Shown: positions 27,100 to 36,990 of the stretch, piece by piece
How the letters are laid out: each line of letters starts with the position of its first letter
Position numbering within the stretch: the stretch's first letter is position 1
Assembly (NCBI GenBank): GCA_019339365.1
Contig: CP079859.1
Location: 930,001 to 994,000 of the forward strand
DNA length: 64,000 nucleotides
Source: Vibrio neptunius
GTDB lineage: Bacteria; Pseudomonadota; Gammaproteobacteria; Enterobacterales; Vibrionaceae
Direction: 5' to 3'
Made by a program: the position numbers and the translations under genes
The notes under the pieces: model-generated
Database searches by the model: none
Told to the model about the DNA's origin: nothing
The model's input: the letters and a program-made list of their open reading frames with translations, nothing else

Positions 27100-28508
27100 C
27101 TGAATTTTACGATGTCTTGATAAAACAAAGTTTCAAATTGTGTGATAGGAGCGATGGTCGGTTTACCATCGCTCTTTTTCTTTGGTGGCAAATAATCTGC
27201 CACATACTGTACGAACAAGGTGGTTGGCTTTCCCGACCCATCTAGCCCAAAACCAGCCATATTATTACTGCCGTAAAGTGAACCACTTTTAGCGATTAGT
27301 GCTCCTTTTATTGGGTCTTTACGCATACTTCGGCGATATTTTAGCGTGCCAGATTCACCCGACTTTGGCATCAAATCAATCATCTTCAATGTGCTGTCAT
27401 TGAGCCAGATGTAGCGTAAGATTTTAGACATCGCCTGACTGGTAAAACGGTTGTTTCTTGATAAACCAGAACCGTCGGCCATTGGGGTGGCCTCTAAGTT
27501 TATTCCGGTGTTGGAAAAAATAATCTGCTTAATAGCTTTAGTACCATTGCTGAAGCTGCCGGGCTGGATATAAAACTTGGCCCCCAGTGTTTTAGTGAGA
27601 TTATCGGCGATCAGGTTATCCGATTTTTTCAGCATGGTTTCAAGTAACTTTGTGAGTGGTAAAGAACTATGAGTGGCGAGAAGGACCTTGCTGGTTGAGT
27701 GATCTGGTCGCCCAATACGTACCGTTCCTGAGAAAGGCAGATTTAATTGGTTTAACACGCTGTTTAACATTCGCTGAGTGTAAAGCTCAGGATCTTGTAC
27801 CGCGAATTTGAGTGGCAGGGGTTTGCTCCGCTCGGTTAAACAACCTTGAAGCTGATAATGGTTATCTGGAGAGGAGATCAGCTCCAAATCACACTGAGTA
27901 CTTTCTTGATGGTCTTTGCTGACACTGGATGCCTGGGTAGTGACGTAGACAGGAAAGTGCTCCGGTACGTAAACGCGAGTGTTGCCATCATCTTGGGTAT
28001 AAATAGAAGCTTGGACACAGTTACCGTCAAGTGAAATGGCAGTTGCAGGGGCGCTATAACAAACGCCTAGTATATCCCATGGCCAGCCGACAGCGCGGTC
28101 GTATCCAGTAAACGCGCTGTTATCTAACCAGATGTCGCCTTTAATCGTGCTAAGTCCATGTCTCTTCGCGACGACAAACAACTGCTTTAAATCTTCAGTT
28201 GTCAGAGTAGGGTCGCCAGAAAAGTGGATGATGATGTCTTTATCGGTTTGCTCAAGTTGGGTTTCAAAGCGAAAGTTATCACCTAGCTCAAGCTTTGCTG
28301 CTAAGGCAGTGACGAGCTTGAGTGTGCTCGCGGGAGGAAAGTACTGATCACTATTGTGAGTATCAAGTAAGGAATTTTGCTGGTCGAGTGATTCTACAAG
28401 CAGAGCTGCTCGACTGCCATTGGGCAATTGACCCACGGGCGCATAGGCAAAAGCTGAGAGAGAAAACAGAGAGATAAAAAACAACAGAAACAGTTTGGAA
28501 AGCTGCAT
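27078..28508 (-). CDS. dacB: D-alanyl-D-alanine carboxypeptidase/endopeptidase DacB (PBP4)
   Basis: Class C low-molecular-weight penicillin-binding protein, trimming and cutting peptidoglycan cross-links in the periplasm. 476 residues with a signal peptide (about 1-21, cleavage near AFAYA). Catalytic SxxK is STLK at 61-64, the SDN motif is in KKSDNLIAD, and the KTG-equivalent is KSG in IAKSGSLYG. A PBP4-type insert lies between the first and second motifs. The last 22 bp overlap convergent mgtE. The gene follows ompU on the same strand but after a strong terminator. Confidence 0.94.
   Translation of the reverse strand: MQLSKLFLLFFISLFSLSAFAYAPVGQLPNGSRAALLVESLDQQNSLLDTHNSDQYFPPASTLKLVTALAAKLELGDNFRFETQLEQTDKDIIIHFSGDPTLTTEDLKQLFVVAKRHGLSTIKGDIWLDNSAFTGYDRAVGWPWDILGVCYSAPATAISLDGNCVQASIYTQDDGNTRVYVPEHFPVYVTTQASSVSKDHQESTQCDLELISSPDNHYQLQGCLTERSKPLPLKFAVQDPELYTQRMLNSVLNQLNLPFSGTVRIGRPDHSTSKVLLATHSSLPLTKLLETMLKKSDNLIADNLTKTLGAKFYIQPGSFSNGTKAIKQIIFSNTGINLEATPMADGSGLSRNNRFTSQAMSKILRYIWLNDSTLKMIDLMPKSGESGTLKYRRSMRKDPIKGALIAKSGSLYGSNNMAGFGLDGSGKPTTLFVQYVADYLPPKKKSDGKPTIAPITQFETLFYQDIVKFSQAMPRK
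27149..27179 (+). terminator. mgtE terminator embedded in the dacB coding region
   Basis: GAGCGATGGT, CGGTTT loop, ACCATCGCTC (perfect 10-bp stem, 27149-27174), then TTTTT. It works in the plus direction 50 bp past the mgtE stop, while the same bases encode dacB residues around SDGKPTIAP. Confidence 0.85.
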
Positions 28509-28554
28509 AGCAAAGCGCCGTGAGATCGAAAGACAAGAAAGCAGTATAGCCAGT

Positions 28555-28585
28555 AAAAAAAAACGCCCGCTAGCAGCGGGCGTTT
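28555..28585 (-). terminator. Rho-independent terminator of the OmpU porin gene
   Basis: AAACGCCCGCT, GCT loop on the minus strand, AGCGGGCGTTT (11-bp stem) followed by a nine-base T-run, 26 bp after the porin stop. Confidence 0.93.
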
Positions 28586-28610
28586 AGATATCATGACGTT
28601 AAATCACAAA

Positions 28611-29630
28611 TTAGAAGTCGTAACGTAGACCTAGAGCGATTTCGTCTTCTGAGTCAATCTTGCTAGCTGTGCCGTTTGAAGCTGCTACCGAACCGATCTT
28701 ATCGCCTTCACTGATTAGGTTAAAGTTGTAAGAAACGTAGCCACGGAAGTTAGGCTTGAAGTAGTAAGTTGCATCAATTGCTACGTTGTCAGCAGAAGTC
28801 TCTTTGTTAGTTTCTGCGTTGTTGTATGTCGTCGAGAAAACAGTCTGACCCATAGTGTAGGCTGCTGCTAGTTCGTAACCTGTGTAGTCAACAGTGCTCT
28901 TTGAGTTAGAAAGTTGCTTTTCACCGTCTGTGTAAATACCAGCAAAGTAAAGGTCATTGATTGAGTATGACGCAGTACCCATGTACTCGTTAGCTTCGTC
29001 TTGAGCAGCGTAACCAGCACCTACCTTCACACCACTTTCGCCGAAAGCGTAGATAGCTGATAGAGAGTAGCCGTCAGCATCGTTGTCTGTGTATGAACCC
29101 GTAGTTGCATCTTCTGTACGGTCAGCAAAACGGTAGCTCGCTTTTACGCCAAGGTCAGCAAATTGGCCTTTGTAAGAGATCATGTTGTCTGAACGATCAG
29201 CTACAGCTAGCTTGTCTGCTGCTGAGTTACCATGGTAAGCCATGATATCAGTAAAGTCTGTTAGTACGCCTAGGGCACCTTCGTTTTTACCATAAGTGAC
29301 TTCACCAAACTGACCACCCAGACCACCGTATAGGTAACGGTTTGTTAGAGTGTCTGTGCTGCTATCTGTTGCGCCACCATTTTCATTTGTAGTGAACTCA
29401 CCTTCGTAGAAACCGACACCGTATAGGCTGTCGTTGATCTGAGCTGTACCTAGGAAGTTCAGGCGCACGCGAGAGTTGTCTTGAGCTTTACCATCTTTTA
29501 GAGATAGGCGAGCTTCTGCGCGGCCTCCCATTTCGATAGTGTTGCCGTCTTGGCTGTAGATTTCCGCCGCGTTTGCGCCAGTTGCCACTGCTGCTGCAGA
29601 AACTGCTAGAGCGATCAGAGTTTTGTTCAT
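28611..29630 (-). CDS. ompU: Outer-membrane porin OmpU
   Basis: General gram-negative porin forming trimeric 16-strand barrels. 339 residues with signal peptide 1-21 (ATGANAAE cleavage). Acidic, Gly/Asp/Thr-rich alternating strands, a PEFGG-like L3 region (GLGGQFGEVTYGKN), and a C-terminal Phe needed for BAM recognition (LGLRYDF). Start ATG 29630 has AGGA with 8-base spacing. In V. cholerae ompU lies next to dacB in this arrangement and is activated by ToxR. The 29.63-30.0 kb upstream region is very AT-rich, compatible with ToxR/H-NS binding, but I did not identify sites. Confidence 0.88.
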   Translation of the reverse strand: MNKTLIALAVSAAAVATGANAAEIYSQDGNTIEMGGRAEARLSLKDGKAQDNSRVRLNFLGTAQINDSLYGVGFYEGEFTTNENGGATDSSTDTLTNRYLYGGLGGQFGEVTYGKNEGALGVLTDFTDIMAYHGNSAADKLAVADRSDNMISYKGQFADLGVKASYRFADRTEDATTGSYTDNDADGYSLSAIYAFGESGVKVGAGYAAQDEANEYMGTASYSINDLYFAGIYTDGEKQLSNSKSTVDYTGYELAAAYTMGQTVFSTTYNNAETNKETSADNVAIDATYYFKPNFRGYVSYNFNLISEGDKIGSVAASNGTASKIDSEDEIALGLRYDF

Positions 29631-30089
29631 CTTATAAGTCCTAATTTACTGTCCATAAATAGTTTTTTGAGAAACAGCATAAAGTTTGCTACACCTTTCT
29701 CTTTCTTCCGTTCTATGGATTCGAGTGATCATTGATAAGAAATACAACACACATGGAATGCCATAGAGCATTTGGTGAGCCTTGTTGTACCGCCAAAGTT
29801 CCTCGATGAGTTAGTAAAATGATATAAATTGGAATAATGAACACTGTTTTATTTTATGTAAAAAATAATCAAGTATTTGTTTTTTATGGGATTTATTTCA
29901 ATTTTTTTCGTTTGTTTACATTTTTATTATTTAGTTTTTTTTATCCAATGGAGCAACTATAAAAAAACGTTTTCAGGAAATTTAGTTGACTGAACTATCA
30001 TAAATGGGGCGGAAAAATGATGAGTATTGAATTCAGATGATTTAGTCGCTAACTTTGTTTACACTAAAGGAAAATGATTCGTTCACTCA

Positions 30090-30124
30090 CTACCTAATCC
30101 ATAGGATTAGGTAGTTTTGTTTTG
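30090..30124 (+). terminator. Terminator-like hairpin in the greA leader (possible GraL-like sRNA end)
   Basis: CTACCTAATCC, ATA loop, GGATTAGGTAG is a perfect 11-bp stem followed by TTTTGTTTTG, 32 bp upstream of the greA start. The porin gene upstream points away, so this terminator serves a short plus-strand transcript or the greA leader itself. E. coli greA has leader-derived GraL RNAs; homology is not implied. The remaining 29.63-30.08 kb is AT-rich with no ORF I can support. Confidence 0.7.
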
Positions 30125-30155
30125 TCCAAAGGTAGCTTTGGCAATGAGGTAAACA

Positions 30156-30629
30156 ATGGAAAAAGTCCCAATGACAGTGCGTGGCGAACAAAAGCTGCGT
30201 GAAGAATTAGACCGACTACTGAAACTTCGCCCACAGATTTCCGAAGCTATAGCAGAGGCTCGAGAGCTAGGTGACCTGAAAGAAAACGCAGAATACCACG
30301 CGGCACGCGAAGAGCAGGGTATCTGTGAAGCACAGATCCGCGATATTGAATATAAACTTTCAGTAGCGCAGGTCATTGATGTTACTAAGATGGATAACTC
30401 AGGCAAGGTTATCTTTGGCTCGACAGTCACCTTGATTGACTGCGACACGGAAGCAGAGAAAACATACCAGATTGTGGGTGACGATGAAGCAGACATTAAA
30501 GCTGGTCGAATTTCGGTAAGCTCACCAATTGCTCGTGGCTTGATTGGTAAGATGGAAGGTGATGAAGTTGTGATTTCTACACCTGGTGGTGATCGCGATT
30601 TTGAAATTGATAGCGTTGAGTATGTTTAA
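30156..30629 (+). CDS. greA: Transcription elongation factor GreA
   Basis: Rescues backtracked RNA polymerase by stimulating transcript cleavage through the secondary channel. 157 residues, normal length. N-terminal antiparallel coiled coil at about 10-75, with the acidic tip at [18 protein letters not shown] (Asp/Glu pair), then the C-terminal globular domain ([16 protein letters not shown]). RBS GAGGT before ATG 30156. Possible leader attenuation is described at 30090. Confidence 0.96.
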   Translation: MEKVPMTVRGEQKLREELDRLLKLRPQISEAIAEARELGDLKENAEYHAAREEQGICEAQIRDIEYKLSVAQVIDVTKMDNSGKVIFGSTVTLIDCDTEAEKTYQIVGDDEADIKAGRISVSSPIARGLIGKMEGDEVVISTPGGDRDFEIDSVEYV

Positions 30630-30651
30630 CACTCTCTGCTTGATAAAACCC

Positions 30652-30679
30652 AAAAAGGTCGCTGAATGCGACCTTTTTT
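30652..30679. terminator. Bidirectional terminator between greA and yhbY
   Basis: AAAAAGGTCGC, TGAAT loop, GCGACCTTTTTT: T-runs on both strands between convergent genes. Confidence 0.9.
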
Positions 30680-30703
30680 ATACCAAGAAAAGCGAAACCA
30701 GTA

Positions 30704-31000
30704 TTACTTACGTGGTAATTCGATTTTGCGATCTTCAGTCTGACGATACAGAACCAGCGTTTTGCCGATAACTTGTACTTTCTCTGCGCCTGTTTCACGG
30801 ACGATAGCGTCTACAATCAGGTTTTTCGTTTCACGATCTTCAGAAGCGATTTTTACTTTAATCAACTCATGATGATCGAGAGCGATTTCGATTTCCGCTA
30901 GAACAGCTTCGGTTAGTCCATTCGCGCCCATAAGCACAACAGGTTTTAGACTGTGCGCTAGGCCTTTTAGATGCTGTTTTTGTTTGGTGCTTAGGTTCAT
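30704..31000 (-). CDS. yhbY: Ribosome assembly RNA-binding protein YhbY (CRS1-YhbY/CRM domain)
   Basis: Small RNA-binding protein associated with pre-50S particles. 98 residues, one CRM domain with the GxxG-type loop in LMGANGLTEAV and the conserved ALDHHELIKVK. Start ATG 31000 (MNLSTKQKQHLKG) matches the family; a longer frame to 31054 exists. Divergent from rlmE (113 bp between starts), as in E. coli. Confidence 0.93.
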   Translation of the reverse strand: MNLSTKQKQHLKGLAHSLKPVVLMGANGLTEAVLAEIEIALDHHELIKVKIASEDRETKNLIVDAIVRETGAEKVQVIGKTLVLYRQTEDRKIELPRK

Positions 31001-31113
31001 TACGCGGCCAATTTTCTTTACTATAAGGGTTGAAAAATACCATTTTAACGCCATCTATCCTTGAAGACTATAATTTATTGGGCAAGATGGTCCCTCTATT
31101 AGTTAGGAATCGA

Positions 31114-31743
31114 ATGAGTAAACAGAAACATTCGGCTAGTTCTGGCCGTTGGTTGAAAGAACATTTTGACGATAAATTCGCAAACGAAGCTCGTAAAAAG
31201 GGCTACCGTTCTCGCGCCTATTTCAAAATGGAAGAGATTCAAAACAAAGACAAAATACTCAAATCTGGGATGACCGTCGTTGATTTAGGTGCTGCCCCAG
31301 GTGGTTGGTCCCAATATGCTGCTAAGATAGTAGGGGATGAAGGTAAAATCATCGCGTGTGATTTACTGCCAATGGACCCTATCGCTGGTGTGAGTTTTCT
31401 GCAGGGTGACTTCCGTGAAGATGCGGTTTTAGAAGCGTTACTCGACAGAATCCAACCTTCAATGGTTAATGTAGTTATGTCTGACATGGCACCAAATATT
31501 GCTGGGAACAATTCGGTTGATCAGCCGCGAGCAATGTATTTGGTCGAATTAGCTTTAGATATGTGTCGACAAGTTCTTGCGCCCAATGGTAGCTTTGTTG
31601 TCAAAGTCTTTCAGGGAGAGGGCTTCGATCAATACGTTAAAGATGTTCGTGACATGTTCAAAGTTGTGAAAATCCGTAAACCCGATTCTTCAAGGGCTCG
31701 CTCCCGAGAAGTATTTATTGTAGCCACTGGTTACAAAGGTTAA
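31114..31743 (+). CDS. rlmE: 23S rRNA Um2552 2'-O-methyltransferase RlmE (RrmJ/FtsJ)
   Basis: Methylates U2552 of 23S rRNA late in 50S assembly. 209 residues, the same as E. coli. SAM-binding [13 protein letters not shown] near residue 57. The K-D-K-E catalytic tetrad is visible: Lys in RAYFKMEE, Asp in MSDMAPN, Lys in FVVKVFQG, Glu in SRARSREVF. Start ATG 31114 has AGGAAT upstream. ftsH follows 98 bp downstream, forming the classic rlmE-ftsH unit. Confidence 0.96.
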   Translation: MSKQKHSASSGRWLKEHFDDKFANEARKKGYRSRAYFKMEEIQNKDKILKSGMTVVDLGAAPGGWSQYAAKIVGDEGKIIACDLLPMDPIAGVSFLQGDFREDAVLEALLDRIQPSMVNVVMSDMAPNIAGNNSVDQPRAMYLVELALDMCRQVLAPNGSFVVKVFQGEGFDQYVKDVRDMFKVVKIRKPDSSRARSREVFIVATGYKG

Positions 31744-31841
31744 CTATTTGCTTGATCGAGCAACAGTTAACAATGTAGCTACAGTCATCAAACTGTAGTA
31801 CCCTACCTTTAATTACAATTAGTTATCGCGAGGCTGACACC

Positions 31842-33815
31842 TTGAGTGACATGGCAAAAAATTTAATTCTGTGGCTTGTGATCGCCGTAGTCTTGATGTC
31901 GGTTTTCCAGAGCTTTGGTCCTGGAGAAAACAACGGCAGAGCGGTTGATTACACCACTTTTGTACAGGAAGTTGGCCAAGGCCAGGTTCAGGAAGCAACA
32001 TTTAAAGGCGAGGAGATTACCTTCACTCGTCGTGGCGGTGGCTCGCGTTATGTTACTTACATGCCGGTCTATGACCAGAAACTGCTGGATGACCTGATTA
32101 ATCAGAATGTTAAAGTACAAGGTACGCCGCCAGAAGAGCAGAGCTTGCTGAGTACCATTTTCATTTCTTGGTTCCCAATGATCTTACTGATTGGTGTATG
32201 GATTTTCTTCATGCGTCAAATGCAAGGCGGTGGCGGTAAAGGCGCAATGTCTTTCGGTAAGAGTAAAGCTCGAATGATGAGTGAGGAACAAATCAAGACA
32301 ACTTTTGCTGATGTTGCAGGCTGTGATGAAGCAAAAGAAGATGTCAAAGAGTTGGTTGATTTCCTTCGTGACCCGAGCCGATTCCAAAAACTTGGTGGTA
32401 AGATCCCAACGGGTGTGCTTATGGTTGGCCCTCCAGGTACGGGTAAAACGCTTCTCGCTAAAGCGATCGCTGGTGAAGCGAAAGTTCCGTTCTTTACTAT
32501 TTCAGGTTCTGACTTTGTTGAAATGTTCGTTGGTGTTGGTGCATCACGTGTACGTGACATGTTCGAGCAAGCTAAAAAAGCCGCGCCTTGTATCATCTTT
32601 ATTGATGAGATTGATGCAGTAGGTCGTCAGCGTGGTGCGGGTGTTGGTGGTGGACACGATGAGCGTGAGCAGACTCTTAACCAAATGCTGGTTGAGATGG
32701 ATGGCTTCGAAGGTAACGAAGGCATCATTGTTATCGCAGCTACCAACCGTCCAGATGTTCTTGACCCTGCGCTGCTTCGCCCTGGTCGCTTTGACCGCCA
32801 AGTAGTGGTAGGTCTGCCAGATGTCCGTGGTCGTGAGCAGATCCTGAAAGTCCATATGCGTAAAGTTCCGCGTGCAGATGATGTCGATGCCTCCGTATTG
32901 GCGCGCGGTACACCGGGTTATTCTGGTGCAGATCTTGCCAACCTCGTTAATGAAGCCGCGTTGTTTGCTGCGCGTGGAAATAAGCGCAATGTTTCCATGG
33001 TTGAGTTTGAAAAAGCAAAAGACAAAATCAACATGGGTGCAGAACGCAAATCTATGGTTATGTCTGAAGAGATTAAAGAATCGACTGCATATCATGAAGC
33101 GGGCCACGCTATTGTTGGTTACCTGTCACCAGAACATGATCCTGTCCACAAGGTGACAATTATCCCACGCGGACGCGCTCTTGGTGTAACCTTCTTCCTC
33201 CCAGAAGAAGATGCAATTAGCTACAGCCGTCAATTCCTAGAGAGCAAAATTGCAACTCTATACGGTGGACGTATTGCTGAAGACTTGATCTATGGCGCTG
33301 ATAAAGTCTCTACTGGTGCATCGAATGATATCAAGGTAGCGACGAATCTGGCACGCAACATGGTTACTCAGTGGGGATACTCAGAAAAACTTGGGCCTCT
33401 TCTGTATGCCGAGGAAGAAGGCGAAGTATTCTTGGGGCGCAGTGTGACTCAGACTAAGCATGTGTCTGATGATACTGCCAAACTGATAGACTCAGAAATC
33501 CGAGCCATTATTGATCGCAACTACGATCGTGCACTAAAGCTGATTCAAGATAACATGGATATCATGCATGCCATGAAAGATGCGTTGATGAAGTACGAAA
33601 CGATCGATGCGGGCCAGATTGAAGATCTAATGCAGCGTAAGGCAGAGATCCGTGAACCAGCAGGTTGGGGTGACAGCGTTAGCAATAAACCAGACGCAAA
33701 GCCTGACGACAAATCTGAAGGTAAAGCAGAAGCGACTGAAGTGAAAGCTGATGAACCAACGCCTTCACAAGATTCTGCTTCAGCTGAAACGACTGAGAAG
33801 AAAGATTCAGAATAA
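31842..33815 (+). CDS. ftsH: ATP-dependent zinc metalloprotease FtsH
   Basis: Membrane AAA+ protease degrading unassembled membrane proteins, LpxC and sigma-32. 657 residues with membrane segments at about 8-27 and 103-123 around a periplasmic domain. Walker A GPPGTGKT at 196-203, Walker [10 protein letters not shown], second region of homology [19 protein letters not shown], and zinc site HEAGH at 418-422. The C-terminal tail is acidic and low-complexity. The start is TTG 31842, with AGG at 31831-31833 correctly spaced; ATG 31851 (MAKNLILWL) is the alternative used in E. coli. A terminator-like hairpin separates it from folP. Confidence 0.96.
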   Translation: MSDMAKNLILWLVIAVVLMSVFQSFGPGENNGRAVDYTTFVQEVGQGQVQEATFKGEEITFTRRGGGSRYVTYMPVYDQKLLDDLINQNVKVQGTPPEEQSLLSTIFISWFPMILLIGVWIFFMRQMQGGGGKGAMSFGKSKARMMSEEQIKTTFADVAGCDEAKEDVKELVDFLRDPSRFQKLGGKIPTGVLMVGPPGTGKTLLAKAIAGEAKVPFFTISGSDFVEMFVGVGASRVRDMFEQAKKAAPCIIFIDEIDAVGRQRGAGVGGGHDEREQTLNQMLVEMDGFEGNEGIIVIAATNRPDVLDPALLRPGRFDRQVVVGLPDVRGREQILKVHMRKVPRADDVDASVLARGTPGYSGADLANLVNEAALFAARGNKRNVSMVEFEKAKDKINMGAERKSMVMSEEIKESTAYHEAGHAIVGYLSPEHDPVHKVTIIPRGRALGVTFFLPEEDAISYSRQFLESKIATLYGGRIAEDLIYGADKVSTGASNDIKVATNLARNMVTQWGYSEKLGPLLYAEEEGEVFLGRSVTQTKHVSDDTAKLIDSEIRAIIDRNYDRALKLIQDNMDIMHAMKDALMKYETIDAGQIEDLMQRKAEIREPAGWGDSVSNKPDAKPDDKSEGKAEATEVKADEPTPSQDSASAETTEKKDSE

Positions 33816-33831
33816 TTGTTATGATTAAGAG

Positions 33832-33857
33832 AAACCCCGAGGCAACTCGGGGTTTTT
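33832..33857 (+). terminator. Terminator-like hairpin between ftsH and folP
   Basis: AAACCCCGAG, GCAA tetraloop, CTCGGGGTTT: 10-bp stem ending in five T residues. It ends a few bases before the folP start codon, so folP expression must come from read-through or from translation initiation close to the hairpin. Confidence 0.8.
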
Positions 33858-33863
33858 GTGTTT

Positions 33864-34694
33864 ATGATCTTGAAAGCCAATAATAAAACTCTCGATTTAT
33901 CTCAACCACAAGTGATGGGCATTCTGAATGTCACCCCTGATTCTTTCTCTGATGGTGGAAAGTTTAGGGCACTGGAAGATGCGCTTGCTCAAGCTCAACG
34001 TATGATCGATTCAGGTGTGACCATTATTGATGTTGGTGGTGAATCGACTCGTCCAGGCGCGCCTGATGTTACGTTAGAAGAAGAACTTCAACGTACCATT
34101 CCCGTTATTAAAGGAATTCGTGCTCAATCTGATGTATGGATCTCTATCGATACCAGTAAAGCCGAAGTGATGCGGCAAGCGGCAAGTGTTGGTGCTGATA
34201 TCATTAATGATGTCCGTGCATTGCAAGAACCAGGAGCATTAGAAGTTGCTGCCGCTAGTGGTTTGCCTATTTGTCTTATGCATATGCAGGGACAACCTCG
34301 CACAATGCAAGCTCACCCACATTATGAAGATCTAATTCAAGAAGTGGGTGCATTTCTTCAAGAACGTGTTGCTGCATGTCAAGCGGTAGGGATTGCTCGT
34401 GAAAAATTGATCTTAGATCCTGGGTTTGGCTTTGGTAAAACGCTTGAACACAACTACCATATGCTGTCTCACCTAGAAGAATTCCATCAATTTGGTCTGC
34501 CAATTCTTGCAGGGATGTCGCGAAAATCTATGATCTTCAAACTCCTCGATAAAGTCCCAGCAGAGTGCGTGTCAGCTAGTGTCGCATGCGCTACAATCGC
34601 CGCTATGAAAGGAGCACAAATCATACGTGTGCACGATTTTGAGCAAACGTTGGATGCGATAAGAATGGTTTCGATGACCAACGCGAATCATTGA
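33864..34694 (+). CDS. folP: Dihydropteroate synthase FolP
   Basis: Joins p-aminobenzoate to dihydropterin pyrophosphate in folate synthesis; target of sulfonamides. 276 residues, TIM barrel. Motifs: [15 protein letters not shown] near residue 20 (pABA/PPi loop), [37 protein letters not shown] and GMSRKSM. Start ATG 33864 gives [11 protein letters not shown] 33858 is also in frame. No ordinary Shine-Dalgarno is visible because the preceding bases belong to the ftsH-folP hairpin. glmM follows 28 bp after the stop. Confidence 0.95.
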   Translation: MILKANNKTLDLSQPQVMGILNVTPDSFSDGGKFRALEDALAQAQRMIDSGVTIIDVGGESTRPGAPDVTLEEELQRTIPVIKGIRAQSDVWISIDTSKAEVMRQAASVGADIINDVRALQEPGALEVAAASGLPICLMHMQGQPRTMQAHPHYEDLIQEVGAFLQERVAACQAVGIAREKLILDPGFGFGKTLEHNYHMLSHLEEFHQFGLPILAGMSRKSMIFKLLDKVPAECVSASVACATIAAMKGAQIIRVHDFEQTLDAIRMVSMTNANH

Positions 34695-34722
34695 TCAGAA
34701 TAGAAAGATAAAAGGAACAACC

Positions 34723-36063
34723 ATGTCTAATAAAAGACGTTATTTTGGTACAGATGGTGTACGTGGAAAAGTGGGGCAGTACCCGATCACACCGGATTTT
34801 GTGCTTAAGCTTGGATGGGCCGCAGGAAGAGTCCTAGCAAAACAGGGCACAAAGAAAGTCATTATTGGCAAAGATACCCGAATCTCAGGTTACATGTTGG
34901 AGTCTGCTCTCGAAGCAGGCCTTGCTGCTGCGGGTTTACAAGCGACCTTTACTGGCCCAATGCCAACACCAGCAGTGGCATACTTGACTCAAACGTTTCG
35001 GGCTGAAGCAGGTATTGTGATTTCCGCTTCTCACAACCCTTATTACGATAACGGTATTAAATTCTTCTCTTCAGAGGGCACTAAGCTCCCCGATGATATT
35101 GAGCTAGCGATTGAAGCGGAGCTTGATAAAGACATTGAATGTGTCGAGTCGTCATTGCTAGGTAAAGCGAGTCGCCTTGATGACGCTGCTGGACGTTACA
35201 TTGAGTTTTGTAAAAGCACATACCCTTCAGAACTTAGTCTCGCTGGATTGAAAATTGTAGTGGATTGTGCCCACGGTGCGACTTACCATATTGCTCCGGC
35301 TGTGTTTAGTGAGTTAGGCGCAGATGTGATTGCTATGGGTATTGAACCGAATGGTACCAACATAAACTACGAAGTGGGCGCAACCGATGTCAAAGCCCTA
35401 CAGCAGAGAGTAGTACAGGAGCAGGCCCATCTTGGTTTAGCTTTCGATGGTGATGGTGACCGCATCATCATGGTTGATCACCTTGGGAATAAGGTCGATG
35501 GTGACCAGATTGCTTACATCATTGCTCGTGATGCTATGCGTCGTGGTGAGTTGAAAGGTGGTGTTGTTGGAACCCTGATGACGAACCTAGGAATGGAAAA
35601 TGGCCTCAAGCAATTAGGTATTCCCTTCGTTCGTGCGGCGGTAGGTGACCGTTATGTGATGGAGCAGCTGCTTGAAAAAGGCTGGAAGATCGGGGCGGAA
35701 AATTCAGGACATGTGATCTTACTTGATAAAGTGACCACTGGCGATGCGATCGTGGCTGCATTACAAGTATTGGCATCCGTGGTCGGTAGTGATATGTCTT
35801 TGCATGAACTTTCTCAAGGTATGACGTTATACCCTCAAGTTCTGGAGAATGTCCGTTTTTCTGGTGATTCTAATCCACTAGAGGCTGAAGCGGTAAAAGC
35901 TTCCGTCGCCGCCGTTGAAGCCGAACTTGGTGATAAAGGTCGAGTGCTACTACGTAAATCAGGCACTGAACCCCTTATCCGCGTCATGGTGGAAGGTGAA
36001 GACGCTGAGCTAGTGAAGTCATCAGCATTAAAAATTGCAGACGCAGTGAAAGCGAGCTTCTAA
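34723..36063 (+). CDS. glmM: Phosphoglucosamine mutase GlmM
   Basis: Converts GlcN-6-P to GlcN-1-P for UDP-GlcNAc synthesis. 446 residues, alpha-D-phosphohexomutase fold. Active-site phosphoserine in [13 protein letters not shown] (near residue 102), Mg2+ loop FDGDGDRI, sugar-binding GAENSGH and phosphate-binding [21 protein letters not shown] before ATG 34723. Elsewhere glmM is usually followed by secG; here holD follows, about 17 kb before secG. Confidence 0.97.
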   Translation: MSNKRRYFGTDGVRGKVGQYPITPDFVLKLGWAAGRVLAKQGTKKVIIGKDTRISGYMLESALEAGLAAAGLQATFTGPMPTPAVAYLTQTFRAEAGIVISASHNPYYDNGIKFFSSEGTKLPDDIELAIEAELDKDIECVESSLLGKASRLDDAAGRYIEFCKSTYPSELSLAGLKIVVDCAHGATYHIAPAVFSELGADVIAMGIEPNGTNINYEVGATDVKALQQRVVQEQAHLGLAFDGDGDRIIMVDHLGNKVDGDQIAYIIARDAMRRGELKGGVVGTLMTNLGMENGLKQLGIPFVRAAVGDRYVMEQLLEKGWKIGAENSGHVILLDKVTTGDAIVAALQVLASVVGSDMSLHELSQGMTLYPQVLENVRFSGDSNPLEAEAVKASVAAVEAELGDKGRVLLRKSGTEPLIRVMVEGEDAELVKSSALKIADAVKASF

Positions 36064-36093
36064 GGCTTTTCACTTCGTTTAGTCATATAATAG

Positions 36094-36127
36094 CGGTGCC
36101 AGCTTGTGATAGCATGGCATCGTTTTT
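36094..36127 (+). terminator. Probable terminator after glmM
   Basis: CGGTGCCA and TGGCATCG (8 bp, one G-U) with an inner GCT/AGC pairing, then TTTTT. It lies 31-64 bp past the glmM stop and 19 bp before the holD start. Confidence 0.65.
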
Positions 36128-36145
36128 CATTCTAGCGATTTGCCA

Positions 36146-36547
36146 ATGATGTCGACTCGAGAGCTTACGTATATACATGAAATGGGGATACAAGCCTATG
36201 AACTGGTCCATCCAGATAGGTTACATGGCTATAGTGTTGAAGGCATTACTTTGTCTGAAGACTGTAAAATCCTCTTGGTTTCACCTCAACAACCTTCGGG
36301 TTCGACTGCGATACTGTTTGAGAACATTATAAAAACAATGAACTTGACGTTGGAACATGCTCTCTATTTGGCCCCTGAACACTTTAGTCTACTTACACCC
36401 ACTCAGGTCGAATGGATCTGGTTCGCAGGCTGTGAGGGGCAAAGGGATCTTGGCCAGAAAACGCTTCATTCTCCAAACCTGAGTGAGATTGATGGCAATC
36501 AACAACATAAACGCGCGCTTTGGCAGCAGATTCAAGCTTTGAAATAA
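36146..36547 (+). CDS. holD: DNA polymerase III psi subunit HolD
   Basis: Psi links the clamp loader to chi and SSB. About 133 residues, close to the E. coli length. The family is fast-evolving; identification rests on the pattern MSTRELTYIHEMGIQAYEL at the N-terminus, the central ILLVSPQQP strand, the C-terminal RALWQQIQ, and rimI immediately downstream as in E. coli. Start uncertain among ATG 36146, ATG 36149 and TTG 36140; no clear ribosome-binding site. Confidence 0.83.
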   Translation: MMSTRELTYIHEMGIQAYELVHPDRLHGYSVEGITLSEDCKILLVSPQQPSGSTAILFENIIKTMNLTLEHALYLAPEHFSLLTPTQVEWIWFAGCEGQRDLGQKTLHSPNLSEIDGNQQHKRALWQQIQALK

Positions 36548-36548
36548 A

Positions 36549-36989
36549 ATGAAGTTACTTCCGTTAGCTGAAACTCACCTAGAATCGGTGTACTCAATAG
36601 AAATTCAAGCCCATACGCACCCTTGGACAGAAACAATGATTCGCGATGTGACAAGCAGAGGGGCGTGTCATCATGTGCTCATCGATGATGATAAGGTTGT
36701 CGGGTATTTTTATGCTCAGAACATAATCGGTGAAGTCACCCTGCTCAATATTGCTGTGGATCCGACTCTGCAAGGTAAAGGATATGGCAAACAGCTTATC
36801 GAATCGTTTTTAGCCTTGTGCGAGCAAAGAAACGCGGAAAGTGCCTGGTTAGAGGTGAGGGAAAGCAATACTCGTGCTGCTCACTTGTACGAGTCAGCGG
36901 GGTTCAATGAAGTCGATCGGCGTCGTAAGTACTATCCGACGGATGAAGGCAAAGAAGATGCCATCATCATGAGTTACATCTTCTTGTAA
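36549..36989 (+). CDS. rimI: Ribosomal protein bS18-alanine N-acetyltransferase RimI
   Basis: GNAT enzyme acetylating the N-terminal Ala of ribosomal protein bS18. 146 residues. Acetyl-CoA loop LLNIAVDPTLQGKGYGKQL at about 66-84, and the conserved WLEVRESNTRAAHLYESAGF that defines RimI. ATG 36549 lies one base after the holD stop, so translation is coupled. It converges with the GGDEF-EAL gene, with one base between stops. Confidence 0.94.
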   Translation: MKLLPLAETHLESVYSIEIQAHTHPWTETMIRDVTSRGACHHVLIDDDKVVGYFYAQNIIGEVTLLNIAVDPTLQGKGYGKQLIESFLALCEQRNAESAWLEVRESNTRAAHLYESAGFNEVDRRRKYYPTDEGKEDAIIMSYIFL

Positions 36990-36990
36990 A

